Source: an uncultured Rhodospirillaceae bacterium
GTDB lineage: Bacteria > Pseudomonadota > Alphaproteobacteria > Azospirillales > Azospirillaceae
Direction: 5' to 3'
Assembly (NCBI GenBank): GCA_937927415.1
Contig: CALBDS010000003.1
Coordinates: 310,001-374,000, forward strand
Length of the DNA stretch: 64,000 nt
Shown: piece after piece, positions 52,496 to 60,987 of the stretch
How positions within the stretch are numbered: position 1 is the first letter of the stretch
How the letters are laid out: the number at the start of each line of letters is the position of its first letter
Position numbers and translations under genes: made by a program
Notes under the pieces: generated by a model
Seen by the model: only the letters and a program-made list of their open reading frames with translations
What the model was told of the DNA's origin: nothing
Databases searched by the model: none

Positions 52496-53542
52496 TTACT
52501 TCGCCGCCCACTTGTTGAAGCGTTCGGTCAGGCGGTCGATGTTCTCCAGCCAGAAGCCGGTGTTGATTTCGATGGCGCTGGCCATGTTGGCGTCCGCCGT
52601 CGGCAGGTCGGCCAGGATTTCCGGCTTCACGTGCTTCGGAGCGTCCTTGGCCGAGGTGCCATAGGCGATGTTTTCCGACAGCTTGGCCTGGATGTCCGGC
52701 TTGCCGACGAAGCTCAGGAACTTATAAGACGCCTCGGTGTTGGGGCTGCCCTTCAGGATGACCCAGCTGTCGATGGTGAACAGCGCGCCGTTCCACACCA
52801 TGCCGAAGTTCTTCTTTTCCTTCTTGTTGGCGGCGTCGATGCGGCCGTTGTAGACCGAGGTCATCGCCACTTCGCCCGACGCCAGGAGCTGCGGCGGCTG
52901 GGCGCCGGCCTTCCACCACACGATGTCACCCTTGATGGTGTCGAGCTTTTTGAAGGCGCGCTCCACGCCCTCGTCGGTGCCCAGCACCTTATAGACGTCC
53001 TTCGGGGCCACGCCGTCGGCCATCAGGGCGATTTCCAGGGTGGTCTTCGGCCCCTGGCGCAGGCCGCGCTTGCCCGGATAGGTCTTGGTGTCGAAGAAAT
53101 CGGCCCAACCCTTGGGCGCGCTCTTCAGCTTGTCCTTGTCGTAGCCGAGCACGAAGTCGTACACGATGGCGCCGACACCGCAGGAATTGACGGTGGCCGG
53201 CAGATACTGCGCCTCGCCGCCGATCTTGTTGAAATCGATGGTCTGGAACAGGCCTTCCTCACAGCCCAGGGCCAGTTCCTCGCTTTCCACCTGCACCACG
53301 TCCCAGGTGGCGTTGCCGCCCTGGACCTTGGCCCGCAGGACGCCAATGCCGCCGTCCCAGGATTCGTCATTCATGGCGGTGCCGGTGGCCTTGAACGGCT
53401 CGAAATACACCTGCTTCTGCACGTCCTGATAGGCGCCGCCCCACGACACCACCGTCAGATCGCGCGCGTTCGCCGCCGCCGACAGGGCCACCACCGCCGT
53501 CAGGGTGGCCATGAAACCCGCTGCCTTGCCCATGATGCTCAT
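52496..53542 (-). CDS. Polyamine-type periplasmic binding protein (PotD/PotF-like)
   Basis: A 348-residue binding protein with a Sec signal peptide (cut near NAR, residue 27). The mature start DLTVVSWGGAYQDVQKQVYF and later GAIVYDFVLGYDKDKLKS are typical of family-1 spermidine/putrescine binding proteins. Few acidic residues that bind amines can be placed without alignment, so the ligand may be an amine, an amino acid or another compound. It lies in the leftward operon behind the ATPase. Confidence 0.88.
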   Translation of the reverse strand: MSIMGKAAGFMATLTAVVALSAAANARDLTVVSWGGAYQDVQKQVYFEPFKATGTAMNDESWDGGIGVLRAKVQGGNATWDVVQVESEELALGCEEGLFQTIDFNKIGGEAQYLPATVNSCGVGAIVYDFVLGYDKDKLKSAPKGWADFFDTKTYPGKRGLRQGPKTTLEIALMADGVAPKDVYKVLGTDEGVERAFKKLDTIKGDIVWWKAGAQPPQLLASGEVAMTSVYNGRIDAANKKEKKNFGMVWNGALFTIDSWVILKGSPNTEASYKFLSFVGKPDIQAKLSENIAYGTSAKDAPKHVKPEILADLPTADANMASAIEINTGFWLENIDRLTERFNKWAAK

Positions 53543-53603
53543 TGTCCCTGAATCCCTTTTTATGTCCGGTTGAGAGGTGTTTTTTTCAAAGAACCGCTGC
53601 GGC

Positions 53604-54710
53604 TCACACCGCGTCCAGCGCCCGGCAGTCCTCGGGCCGGAAGGTGACGGTCACCGCCTGCCCGTGGCTCAGCCCCGCGTGCCCGCCGGGGGGCAGCTTG
53701 ACCATGAATTCGGAATTGCCCGCCACCTCCAGCACCGCCAGAGCGTGGTCGCCCAGGTAAATCGTTTCCAGCACCACCGCCGGCAGGCGGTTCGGACCAT
53801 CCCCGCCGTCGGCCGGGGCCAGGGTCACCCGTTCGGGGCGGATGGAAAGCGTGGTGCGCCGCCCCACCCCCTCGACATTGGCGGCCAGCGCCACCACCGT
53901 GCCGCCGCCATCCAGCCGCACGGTGCAGTTGGGCTGTTGAAGATTTTCGACAACACCGCTCAACGCATTGTTTTCGCCGATGAAATTGGCGACGAAGCTG
54001 TTCACCGGCCGCTCGTAGAGGGCGTCGGGGCTGTCGATCTGCTGAATGATGCCGTCGTTGAACACGGCGATGCGGTCGGACATGGTCAGCGCCTCCCCCT
54101 GGTCGTGGGTGACGTAGACCACGGTGATGCCCGTCGTCTCGTGGATGCGCTTGATCTCAAGCTGCATGTGCTCGCGCAGCCGCTTGTCCAGCGCCCCCAG
54201 CGGCTCGTCCATCAGCACGAGCTGGGGGTTGAACACCAGCGCGCGGGCCAGCGCCACGCGCTGCTGCTGGCCGCCCGACAACTGGCCGGGGCGGCGGTTG
54301 CGCAGGGGCTGGAGCTTGATCATCTCCAGCGCCTCGTCCACCCGGCGGGCGATGTCCGACTTGAGCATGTTCCGGACGCTCAAGGGAAAAGCCAGATTTT
54401 CCGCCACCGTCATGTGCGGGAACAGGGCGTAGTTCTGGAACACCATGCCGATGTCGCGCTTGTGCGGCGGCATGTTCTTGATCGGGCGCCCGTCCAGGTA
54501 GATTTCCCCGTGGGTCGGCACCTCGAACCCTGCCAGCATCATCAGGGTCGTGGTCTTGCCCGAGCCGGACGGCCCCAGCAGCGTGACGAATTCCCCCCTG
54601 GCAATATCAAGATCCAGGCTTTTCACGACGAGATGCTCGCCGTCATAGGTCTTCTGGATCCCCTGGAACCGCACCAGGGCCTGCGCCGTGACCGTCATGC
54701 CGCCGTCCAT
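53604..54710 (-). CDS. Polyamine-type ABC transporter ATPase (PotA-like)
   Basis: A 368-residue ATPase (ATG 54710; ATG 54698 is possible). It has Walker A GPSGSGKTT, Q-loop FQNYALFPH, signature LSGGQQQRVALARAL, Walker B LVLMDEPLGALD and YVTHDQ. The C-terminal 120 residues form a TOBE regulatory domain (LSIRPERVTLAP ... VTVTFRPEDC). It is first in the leftward operon. The 121 bases upstream up to 54832 lie before the DctP gene and must hold the promoter. Confidence 0.9.
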   Translation of the reverse strand: MDGGMTVTAQALVRFQGIQKTYDGEHLVVKSLDLDIARGEFVTLLGPSGSGKTTTLMMLAGFEVPTHGEIYLDGRPIKNMPPHKRDIGMVFQNYALFPHMTVAENLAFPLSVRNMLKSDIARRVDEALEMIKLQPLRNRRPGQLSGGQQQRVALARALVFNPQLVLMDEPLGALDKRLREHMQLEIKRIHETTGITVVYVTHDQGEALTMSDRIAVFNDGIIQQIDSPDALYERPVNSFVANFIGENNALSGVVENLQQPNCTVRLDGGGTVVALAANVEGVGRRTTLSIRPERVTLAPADGGDGPNRLPAVVLETIYLGDHALAVLEVAGNSEFMVKLPPGGHAGLSHGQAVTVTFRPEDCRALDAV

Positions 54711-54915
54711 GTGCCGAGCCACCCTCTGTTTCCCGTAATGTCGGAACCGCTTTGCGCAACCCTGCCAGCCATGCACTGGGCGCCGGGCCGGTATCGCGGA
54801 AGAGACGGTAGCCGTGTTTAAGAAAATAGACAAGCCTGTTTGAACGCTTTGTAGCCACTTTCCCTGTGTGCTGTTTTATTGTGCACTGCAAACAGGGTTT
54901 TTGCCTGTTTGCCGG

Positions 54916-56052
54916 TCACCGTCCGGCCTGCGGCGTCCCCGGCCCGACCCCTTGGCCCGCCTGGGCGTAGAGGAAACTGTCAAAGCTGTTTTCGGCGACG
55001 CGGAACCACATCTGTTCCTCCTCCCGAAAGCGACTCCAGGCCTGATAGACGGTGCGGAAACGCGGGTCGGCCGCCGCCCGCTCGGCAAAAAGCGCAAAAG
55101 CGGTGTGGTAGGCCGCTTCCATCACCGCGGTGGGAAAGGGTTTGAGCACCACCCCGGCCCCGACCAACTGGCGCAGCGCGACGGCGTTGAGGGTATCGTA
55201 CTTCGCCAGCATCCAGGCGCCGGTTTCGCAACACGCCTGTTCCAGAATCACCCGATAGGCGGGGGGGAGTGCCTCCCAGGCGGGGCGGTTGACCATCAGC
55301 GACACCTGCGCCGCCCCCTCCCACCAGCCGGGGTAATAGTAATAGGGGGCCGCACGGGACAGGCCCAGACGGCGGTCGTCGTAAGGGCCGGACCATTCCG
55401 CCGCGTCCAGGCTGCCGGCGGACAGGCTGTCGGCCAGATCATCGCCGGCCAGCGACCGCACCGTCACCCCCAACCGCTCCATGACCTCCGCCCCCAGCCC
55501 GGAAATGCGCATGGTCAGACCGCGCAGGTCCTCCGGCCGGTTGATGGCCCGGCGGAACCAGCCGCCCATCTGGGCGCCGGTGTTGCCGGCGGGAAACGCC
55601 ACGATGTTGTGATCGGCGAACACCGTCCGCATCAGCCCCGTCCCGCCGCCGTGCAGCATCCACGCCGTCTGCTGGCGGGCGTTGAGGCCGAAGGGAACCC
55701 CGGTGTCGAAACACAACACCGGGTCGCGGTCCGCGGCCAGGATGGCGGCGCTGTGGCCGCACTCCACCGTGCCGGCGGACACCGCGTCGAACACACCCAG
55801 CGCCGGGACCAGTTCGTCCGCCGCAAAGACCTGGATGTCGAAAGCACCGTCCGTCGCCGCGCGAACGCGGGTGGCGATGCGTTCGGCACCGCCGTAAATC
55901 GTATCCAGGCTCTTGGGATAGCTGGAGGCCAGGCGCCAGCGCACCGCCGGTCCGGCCCGCGCCGAACCCGCCCCCGTCACCCCGGCCATGCCCGCCAGAC
56001 CGGCGGCTGTGGCCGATTTTCCCCCCACCGTCAGGAAGTCCCGCCGTTTCAC
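54916..56052 (-). CDS. DctP-type TRAP binding protein with Tat signal
   Basis: A 378-residue binding protein. The N-terminus KRRDFLTVGG followed by a weakly hydrophobic stretch is a twin-arginine signal; cleavage is likely near ARA. The mature part is a DctP-type protein: RWRLASSYPKSLDTIYGGAERIATRV, NTGAQMGGWFRRAINRPEDLRGL, GSLDAAEWSGPYDDRRLG and the Arg/Trp ligand pocket. Such proteins usually bind 2-oxo or organic acids. No TRAP membrane subunit lies next to it. The Tat route suggests folding or dimerisation before export. Confidence 0.88.
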   Translation of the reverse strand: MKRRDFLTVGGKSATAAGLAGMAGVTGAGSARAGPAVRWRLASSYPKSLDTIYGGAERIATRVRAATDGAFDIQVFAADELVPALGVFDAVSAGTVECGHSAAILAADRDPVLCFDTGVPFGLNARQQTAWMLHGGGTGLMRTVFADHNIVAFPAGNTGAQMGGWFRRAINRPEDLRGLTMRISGLGAEVMERLGVTVRSLAGDDLADSLSAGSLDAAEWSGPYDDRRLGLSRAAPYYYYPGWWEGAAQVSLMVNRPAWEALPPAYRVILEQACCETGAWMLAKYDTLNAVALRQLVGAGVVLKPFPTAVMEAAYHTAFALFAERAAADPRFRTVYQAWSRFREEEQMWFRVAENSFDSFLYAQAGQGVGPGTPQAGR

Positions 56053-56212
56053 GCCGGCTTTCTCCCATCCGTTTTATCGTTGGAGTCAGTTTACACGCTG
56101 GAAACGTCTGTCGTGCAAGGGGTTTAACGGACGATTGCGCGCTGCTTTTGCTTGACCCCGACGGGGGAATCGTCCATGCGACACACGGTCCCAGTCAAGC
56201 CGCCGCCCAATC

Positions 56213-57922
56213 ATGCACGACACCCGTCTTCTGATCGATGTTCTGTTCCTATTACTGGCCGCGGTGGTGGTTGTGCCGGTGTTCCAGAAACTGCGGATTC
56301 CGGCGGTTTTGGGCTACCTCGCCGCCGGGGTGATGCTGGGGCCGCACACGCCGGGGCCGGTGGTTGACCGCACCATTCCCGATATTCTGGCCGAATTCGG
56401 CGTGGTCTTCCTGCTGTTCGCCATCGGGCTGGAATTACCGCTGTCGCGGCTGCAGGCCATGCGGCGCTTCATGTTCGGGCTGGGGATGCTGCAGGTGGTG
56501 GCCACCACCGCCCTCTTGGGACTGGCCGCCTATGGGCTGGGGCTGAGGCCGGAATCGGCGCTGGTGGTCGGCGGGGCGCTGGCCTTCTCATCCACCGCCA
56601 CCGTGCTGAAAATGCTGGTGGAGCGGGGGGAAACGGTGGCCCGGTTCGGGCGCGTGTCGGTGGCGGTGCTGATCTTTCAGGATCTGGCGGTGGTGCCGCT
56701 GCTGACCCTGCTGCCGCTGCTGGCGGCCCCGGAAACCAGCATCGCGCAGGCTCTGGCCCTGGCGTTGGGCAAGGGCATCGCCGCCATCGGCGTCATCATG
56801 CTGCTGGGCCGGTTCGTGGTGCGGCCGATCTATGAATATGTGGTGGCGTCCCGCCATCCCGAGGTGTTCACCGCCATGAACCTGCTGCTGGTGCTGGCGG
56901 TGGGGTGGGTGACGCTGGAAGCGGGCATGTCCATGGCGCTGGGGGCGTTCCTGGCCGGGCTGCTGCTGGCCGACACCGCCTTCCGCCATCAGGTGGAAGC
57001 GGACATCGAGCCGTTCCGCGGCCTGCTGCTGGGGTTGTTCTTCATGACGGTGGGCATGGCGCTGGACCTGCCGTTCATGATGAACAACGCCCCCCTGATC
57101 CTGGCGGTGACCGCCGGGCTGCTGCTGGGCAAAAGCCTGTTGCTGTTCCTGCTGGGGCGCCTGTCGGGGCTGGGCACCGCCACGGCGCTGCGGGTGGGGC
57201 TGCTGCTGTCCCAGGGGGGCGAGTTCGCCTTCGTCCTGATCGCCAAGGCGGTGGGGCTGTCGGTGCTGTCGGGGGAAACCGGGCAGATCCTCACCTCCGT
57301 CGTGGCGCTGTCCATGGCGGCGACCCCGGCGGTGGGGGCCTTGGCCCACCGCGCCGCCTCGGCCATCGAACGCCGTTGGGGGGCGGAGGCCTTCGGCATC
57401 GAGACCAGCGACATCAAGGGGCATGTGCTGATCGCCGGTTACGGCCGTGTGGGGCGAGCGGTGGCGCGGGTGCTGACCCGCCAGGACATTCCCTTCATCG
57501 CCCTGGATCTGGAGCCGCAACGGGTGTCCTCCTCCCGCGCGGCCGGGCTGCCGGTCTATTACGGCGACGCCAGCCACGCGGGGGTGCTGCGCGCCGCCGG
57601 CATCGAACGGGCGCGCGCCGCCCTGGTCACCGTCAACCAGCCGGCCCTGGCGGTGCGGGCGGTGGAAAGCATCCGCCGCCACGCCCCCAACCTGCCCATC
57701 GTCGTCCGCGCCCACGATCTGGGACAGGTGGAGCGGCTGGAGCGGGCCGGGGCCACCGCCGTCGTGCCCGAAACCATCGAGGCCAGCCTGCAGATGGCCG
57801 GTCTGGTCATGCGTTCCACCGGCGTGCCGCTGGACATCGTGGACGAAACCCTGGATGCGCTGCGCCGTGACGGCTATGCGCCGTTGGCCGGGCCGAAATC
57901 CACCGCCGCCGGGGACGACTGA
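56213..57922 (+). CDS. KefB/KefC-type CPA2 cation/proton antiporter with TrkA-N domain
   Basis: A 569-residue inner membrane protein. About 12 hydrophobic segments form the Na/H-exchanger domain (residues 1-390), with FLLFAIGLELPL, FQDLAVVPLL (the conserved QD of the ion path) and LSQGGEFAFVLI. From about residue 405 a TrkA-N domain follows with GHVLIAGYGRVGRAVARVL and a Rossmann nucleotide site. It moves K+ or Na+ against protons and is probably gated by NAD(H). Its 3' end overlaps the convergent GNAT gene by 49 bases. Confidence 0.92.
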   Translation: MHDTRLLIDVLFLLLAAVVVVPVFQKLRIPAVLGYLAAGVMLGPHTPGPVVDRTIPDILAEFGVVFLLFAIGLELPLSRLQAMRRFMFGLGMLQVVATTALLGLAAYGLGLRPESALVVGGALAFSSTATVLKMLVERGETVARFGRVSVAVLIFQDLAVVPLLTLLPLLAAPETSIAQALALALGKGIAAIGVIMLLGRFVVRPIYEYVVASRHPEVFTAMNLLLVLAVGWVTLEAGMSMALGAFLAGLLLADTAFRHQVEADIEPFRGLLLGLFFMTVGMALDLPFMMNNAPLILAVTAGLLLGKSLLLFLLGRLSGLGTATALRVGLLLSQGGEFAFVLIAKAVGLSVLSGETGQILTSVVALSMAATPAVGALAHRAASAIERRWGAEAFGIETSDIKGHVLIAGYGRVGRAVARVLTRQDIPFIALDLEPQRVSSSRAAGLPVYYGDASHAGVLRAAGIERARAALVTVNQPALAVRAVESIRRHAPNLPIVVRAHDLGQVERLERAGATAVVPETIEASLQMAGLVMRSTGVPLDIVDETLDALRRDGYAPLAGPKSTAAGDD

Positions 57923-58515
57923 TCTCCCAAATGGGTTTGGGCGGTCACCCAATCGCTTTCCACTGTCTCGAACGCGGCCAGCGTGTGATCGCGGGGGAAG
58001 GGGTGGTGCAACGACTCCCACTCCTCCCGTGTCATTTCGAACAGAGTGACGTCGTGGAAGCGGCCGTATTTGACGATATGGTCGCGCAGCACCCCCACCT
58101 CGCGGAACTTCAACAGGCGCTGGATGCGGATCACCGCATCGTTGCCGGCCATGAAGCTGTTGACGATCTTGTGCATCCCAAGACCGTAAAAGCAGTAATC
58201 GAGGATGAAGGTGTTGAGCAGCCCGGCCACCGTGCCCCCGGCGCTGCGGTCGCCGATATAAGATCCCGAGGAACAGCGCCGGTGCACCCGGTCGATGTCG
58301 GAATAGGACAGATAGCCGATGGGCCGCCCGGCGTGTTCGATGACGAAATGGCGGAAATCCGCCCGCCGGGCCATGGTCTCCAGCCATGCCCGTTGCCGTT
58401 CCTCGTTCGGATCGTCGATGTCGGTGTACATGAACCGGGTGATCGCCGGATCGGTGCGCCAGCGCAGCAGCAAGGGGGCATCGTCCAGAGTGGGGGGGCG
58501 GAAACGGAACGGCAT
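57874..58515 (-). CDS. GNAT-family N-acetyltransferase
   Basis: A 213-residue acetyltransferase. The acetyl-CoA region with GSYIGDRSAGGTVAGLLNTFIL and LGMHKIVNSFMAGNDAVIRIQRLLKFREVGVLRDHI fits the RimJ/PseH group, where PseH acetylates a nucleotide sugar for flagellin glycosylation. The N-terminal RPPTLDDAPLLLRWR agrees. No other glycan gene is near, so PseH is only one option. The SDR gene 17 bases upstream is probably in the same operon. The end overlaps the KefB-type gene by 49 bases and contains the partial repeat at 57933. Confidence 0.82.
   Translation of the reverse strand: MPFRFRPPTLDDAPLLLRWRTDPAITRFMYTDIDDPNEERQRAWLETMARRADFRHFVIEHAGRPIGYLSYSDIDRVHRRCSSGSYIGDRSAGGTVAGLLNTFILDYCFYGLGMHKIVNSFMAGNDAVIRIQRLLKFREVGVLRDHIVKYGRFHDVTLFEMTREEWESLHHPFPRDHTLAAFETVESDWVTAQTHLGDQSSPAAVDFGPANGA
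57933..57955. repeat. Partial copy of the multi-hairpin repeat
   Basis: GGGTTTGGGCGGTCACCC and the following AATCG match the last hairpin of the repeats at 49048 and 59361. It lies inside the 3' end of the GNAT gene, so the element supplies coding sequence there. Confidence 0.7.
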
Positions 58516-58532
58516 GGTTGCTCTCTCTCCCC

Positions 58533-59297
58533 TCACACCGCCAGATAGCCGCCGTCCACCGGCAGCGTCACCCCGGTGATCCACCGGCTGCCCGGCCCCA
58601 GCAGAAAGGCGATGGCGGCGGCCACGTCCTCCGGCTTGCCGAACCCCATGGGGTGGGCGTTGCGCACGGCCGTGAACTGGTCTTCGGTGATGGTGGCGCG
58701 GAAACGGTCCATCATCTCCGTCTCCACCAGCGCCGGGGCGACACAGTTGACGCGGATGCCGTCGCGCAGCAACTCCATCGCCAGCGCCCGCCCCGCCGCC
58801 ACCAGCCCGCCCTTGCTGGCGGCATAGGCGACATTGCCCGGCTGCCCGATCATCGCCGCCACCGAGGCCACGAAGACCACCGCCGCATCCGGCCCATGGC
58901 ACCCCTTCTGCCGCAGCCCGCGGGCCAGCGCCAGCGCGCTCAACAGGTTCACATGCATGGTCTGGTCGAAGAAGGCGCGGTCCACCGCCCGCACCGGCTT
59001 GCCCACCTGCACACCCGCGCAATGGGCCAGCCCGTCAAAGGCCCCCGCCTCCGCCGCCTGCTGCTTGACCCAGCCGGGGATGGCGTCGGTGTCGGACAGA
59101 TCGAAAGGGGCGATGCGATGCCCCGACCCCGCCAGCGCCGCGGCGGTGTCGGCCAGCCGGTCGGCATTCCGCGCGGTCAGCGTCACCCGCGCGCCCAAAT
59201 CGGCCGCCGTGACCGCCACCGCCCGCCCGATGCCGGTCGAAGCCCCCGTCACCAAAATGTGGCGGCCCGACAGGGAAAAAGGTGCGGCACCGGGCAT
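58533..59297 (-). CDS. SDR-family oxidoreductase
   Basis: A 254-residue Rossmann enzyme (ATG 59297, AAGGA nine bases upstream). It has the classical SDR features: VTGASTGIGRAVAV for NAD(P), NVAYAASKGG with catalytic Tyr and Lys, and RVNCVAPALVETEMM. It resembles FabG-like and 3-oxoacyl or sugar reductases, and the substrate is not defined. It is coupled to the GNAT gene downstream. It is separated from the BON gene upstream by the second multi-hairpin repeat. Confidence 0.88.
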   Translation of the reverse strand: MPGAAPFSLSGRHILVTGASTGIGRAVAVTAADLGARVTLTARNADRLADTAAALAGSGHRIAPFDLSDTDAIPGWVKQQAAEAGAFDGLAHCAGVQVGKPVRAVDRAFFDQTMHVNLLSALALARGLRQKGCHGPDAAVVFVASVAAMIGQPGNVAYAASKGGLVAAGRALAMELLRDGIRVNCVAPALVETEMMDRFRATITEDQFTAVRNAHPMGFGKPEDVAAAIAFLLGPGSRWITGVTLPVDGGYLAV

Positions 59298-59360
59298 GAG
59301 GATCAGTCCTTTGCGTGGGAATCCTCCCACGCGGATACCCCCCGCAGCCTGGTCCGTCAA

Positions 59361-59483
59361 GAGCGGGGCTGCCGCCCCGACCCCGCTTGGAGGCTGACGC
59401 CTCCAAACCACCCTCTTTTTTATCGATAAAAGAAAAGGGGGTTCGGGGCATCGCCCCGAACGGGTTTGGGCGGTAGCCCAATC
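59361..59483. repeat. Multi-hairpin intergenic repeat, copy B
   Basis: The same element as at 49048-49169, same orientation, with changes mostly compensated in the stems (for example GGGGCTGCCGCCCC instead of GGGGCGGCTGCCCC). It lies between the SDR and BON genes. Confidence 0.85.
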
Positions 59484-59513
59484 GATCCGGGAGCCGCGGC
59501 GCCGCCAGATTTT

Positions 59514-59990
59514 TCACCCTTCGCTGGCATCACGGTTCATCACATCCATGGACGCCGGTGTCGCCACCGCGGCGGAGATGTTGCGGACGCTCAACCCGTT
59601 GCGCACCTGCCGCACGCCGTGGACCGCCGCGGCGATGTCTCCGGCCCGGCGGCGGGCAAGCTCGTCGTTGACAAGCCCCTCCAGCACCACCACCCCATCC
59701 CGGACGGTCAGGATGATGTCCCCCTCGTCCACGCAGACGTCATAGGCAAGCCGCCGGGCAACGGCATCCCGCACGGCGGTATCGCCCGGCCCGGCGGGTT
59801 CGGCCCCGGCCATCCCGTCGAGATGACGCCGCTCCTCCCACCAGCCGTCACGCATGGCCCGGTCTTCGCCGGACCCATGCGCGATCCGCTCCCCCTGGTC
59901 GGAGGAAGCGTCGGGCATCACCATGCGGATGCGGTCTTCGTCGGCACGGGCGATCAGGCTGTCGCCGTGCCGTGACTCGTCGCGGTTCAT
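59514..59990 (-). CDS. BON-domain protein
   Basis: A 158-residue protein (ATG 59990, AGAGGGA upstream). A BON domain (about residues 85-150) shows VARRLAYDVCVDEGDIILTVRDGVVVLEGLVNDELARRRAGDIAAAVHG. The N-terminal 80 residues are charged, with Asp/Arg/Glu repeats and no signal peptide, so it is probably cytoplasmic rather than an OsmY homologue. BON domains bind lipids or partner proteins; function is unknown. Confidence 0.82.
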   Translation of the reverse strand: MNRDESRHGDSLIARADEDRIRMVMPDASSDQGERIAHGSGEDRAMRDGWWEERRHLDGMAGAEPAGPGDTAVRDAVARRLAYDVCVDEGDIILTVRDGVVVLEGLVNDELARRRAGDIAAAVHGVRQVRNGLSVRNISAAVATPASMDVMNRDASEG

Positions 59991-60053
59991 CGGTCCCTCT
60001 CCCCGCCGGTTGCACCACAAGAGGAACAACAGGGGGAGACGGCGGGCCGTTCC

Positions 60054-60917
60054 TTACCGCGGGATGAGCCGCCCCAGATCCAGGCTTTCGGTCAGGGCCA
60101 GCATCACCCCATGGGCATGAACGGAGGAGACGCGGAAGATGCCGTCGCTGCCCATGGCGGGAAACTTGCTCTTCTGCAACGCCTGCTGTGCCGCATCGCG
60201 GGCGGCCACCCGCACCACCACCCCGGCCAGCCGCGGGGCCGGCAGGTCCAGCAGCGGATCGTCGCCCCAGGTCCAGCGCAGCGAATCCGGGGTGGCGACC
60301 ACGATCGGCGCCGTGCCGGTGGTGACCACGCGGGCCGAGGCATGGGGCGCCGGCTCCGTCCCGAACAACCGGCCATAGGCGCCGGCCACCCCGTCCACAT
60401 CCGCCGCGGTGACGATCACCGCCGCCAGCCCCTGAGCGGTGTTCTCATGAACCATGGTTTCCGTCCGCCACAGGGCATCGCGCCCATGGGTCTGGCAGGC
60501 CATGGCGCAGGCGCCGGGCGTGGCCGATGCCGCCACCGGTGTCAGCGACAGGCGCACATCCTGCCCGCCGCCCACCACGGCGGCATCCACCACATCGCCC
60601 CCCGACAGGCCGGCGGAGGCCAATTCAGCCCAGACCGCCCGCGCGTCGTCGGCCTTCAGCCCCAGGATGGCCGCCCCCTCCCGCTCTTTCAGGAGAGCGG
60701 CGGCGGGGGCGGTGGCAACATGGGTGCCCTCCAGCCCCAGCAACTCCAGGGAATCGCCGTCGGCGAACGGGATGCTGTGCCCGGCGGTCAGCAGCGCCGC
60801 GTTCCGCCCCAACGCGGTCAGGGAAAACCCCAACCGGGCATAGGTTTCCCGCGCCTTTTCCACATCGCGCACCGCAACCGCCACATGGCCGATACCGTTG
60901 ATGCCGTAAGCCCCCAT
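60054..60917 (-). CDS. VOC-superfamily (glyoxalase/dioxygenase-like) protein
   Basis: A 287-residue protein (ATG 60917, GAGGGAGAG upstream). Two VOC half-domains are visible: GIGHVAVAVRDVEKARETYARLGF at the start, and AAVIVTAADVDGVAGAYGRLFGTEP in the middle. It resembles the glyoxalase-like domain 3 group of two-domain VOC proteins. A histidine at about residue 10 could bind metal, but the complete metal triad is not clear. Substrate unknown. Confidence 0.8.
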   Translation of the reverse strand: MGAYGINGIGHVAVAVRDVEKARETYARLGFSLTALGRNAALLTAGHSIPFADGDSLELLGLEGTHVATAPAAALLKEREGAAILGLKADDARAVWAELASAGLSGGDVVDAAVVGGGQDVRLSLTPVAASATPGACAMACQTHGRDALWRTETMVHENTAQGLAAVIVTAADVDGVAGAYGRLFGTEPAPHASARVVTTGTAPIVVATPDSLRWTWGDDPLLDLPAPRLAGVVVRVAARDAAQQALQKSKFPAMGSDGIFRVSSVHAHGVMLALTESLDLGRLIPR

Positions 60918-60987
60918 CTCTCCCTCGTGTCTGGACGCCCCCAAAACGGCGGCGATGGTGGAGCAGCGCGCGGCGGAGAGCAAGTCA

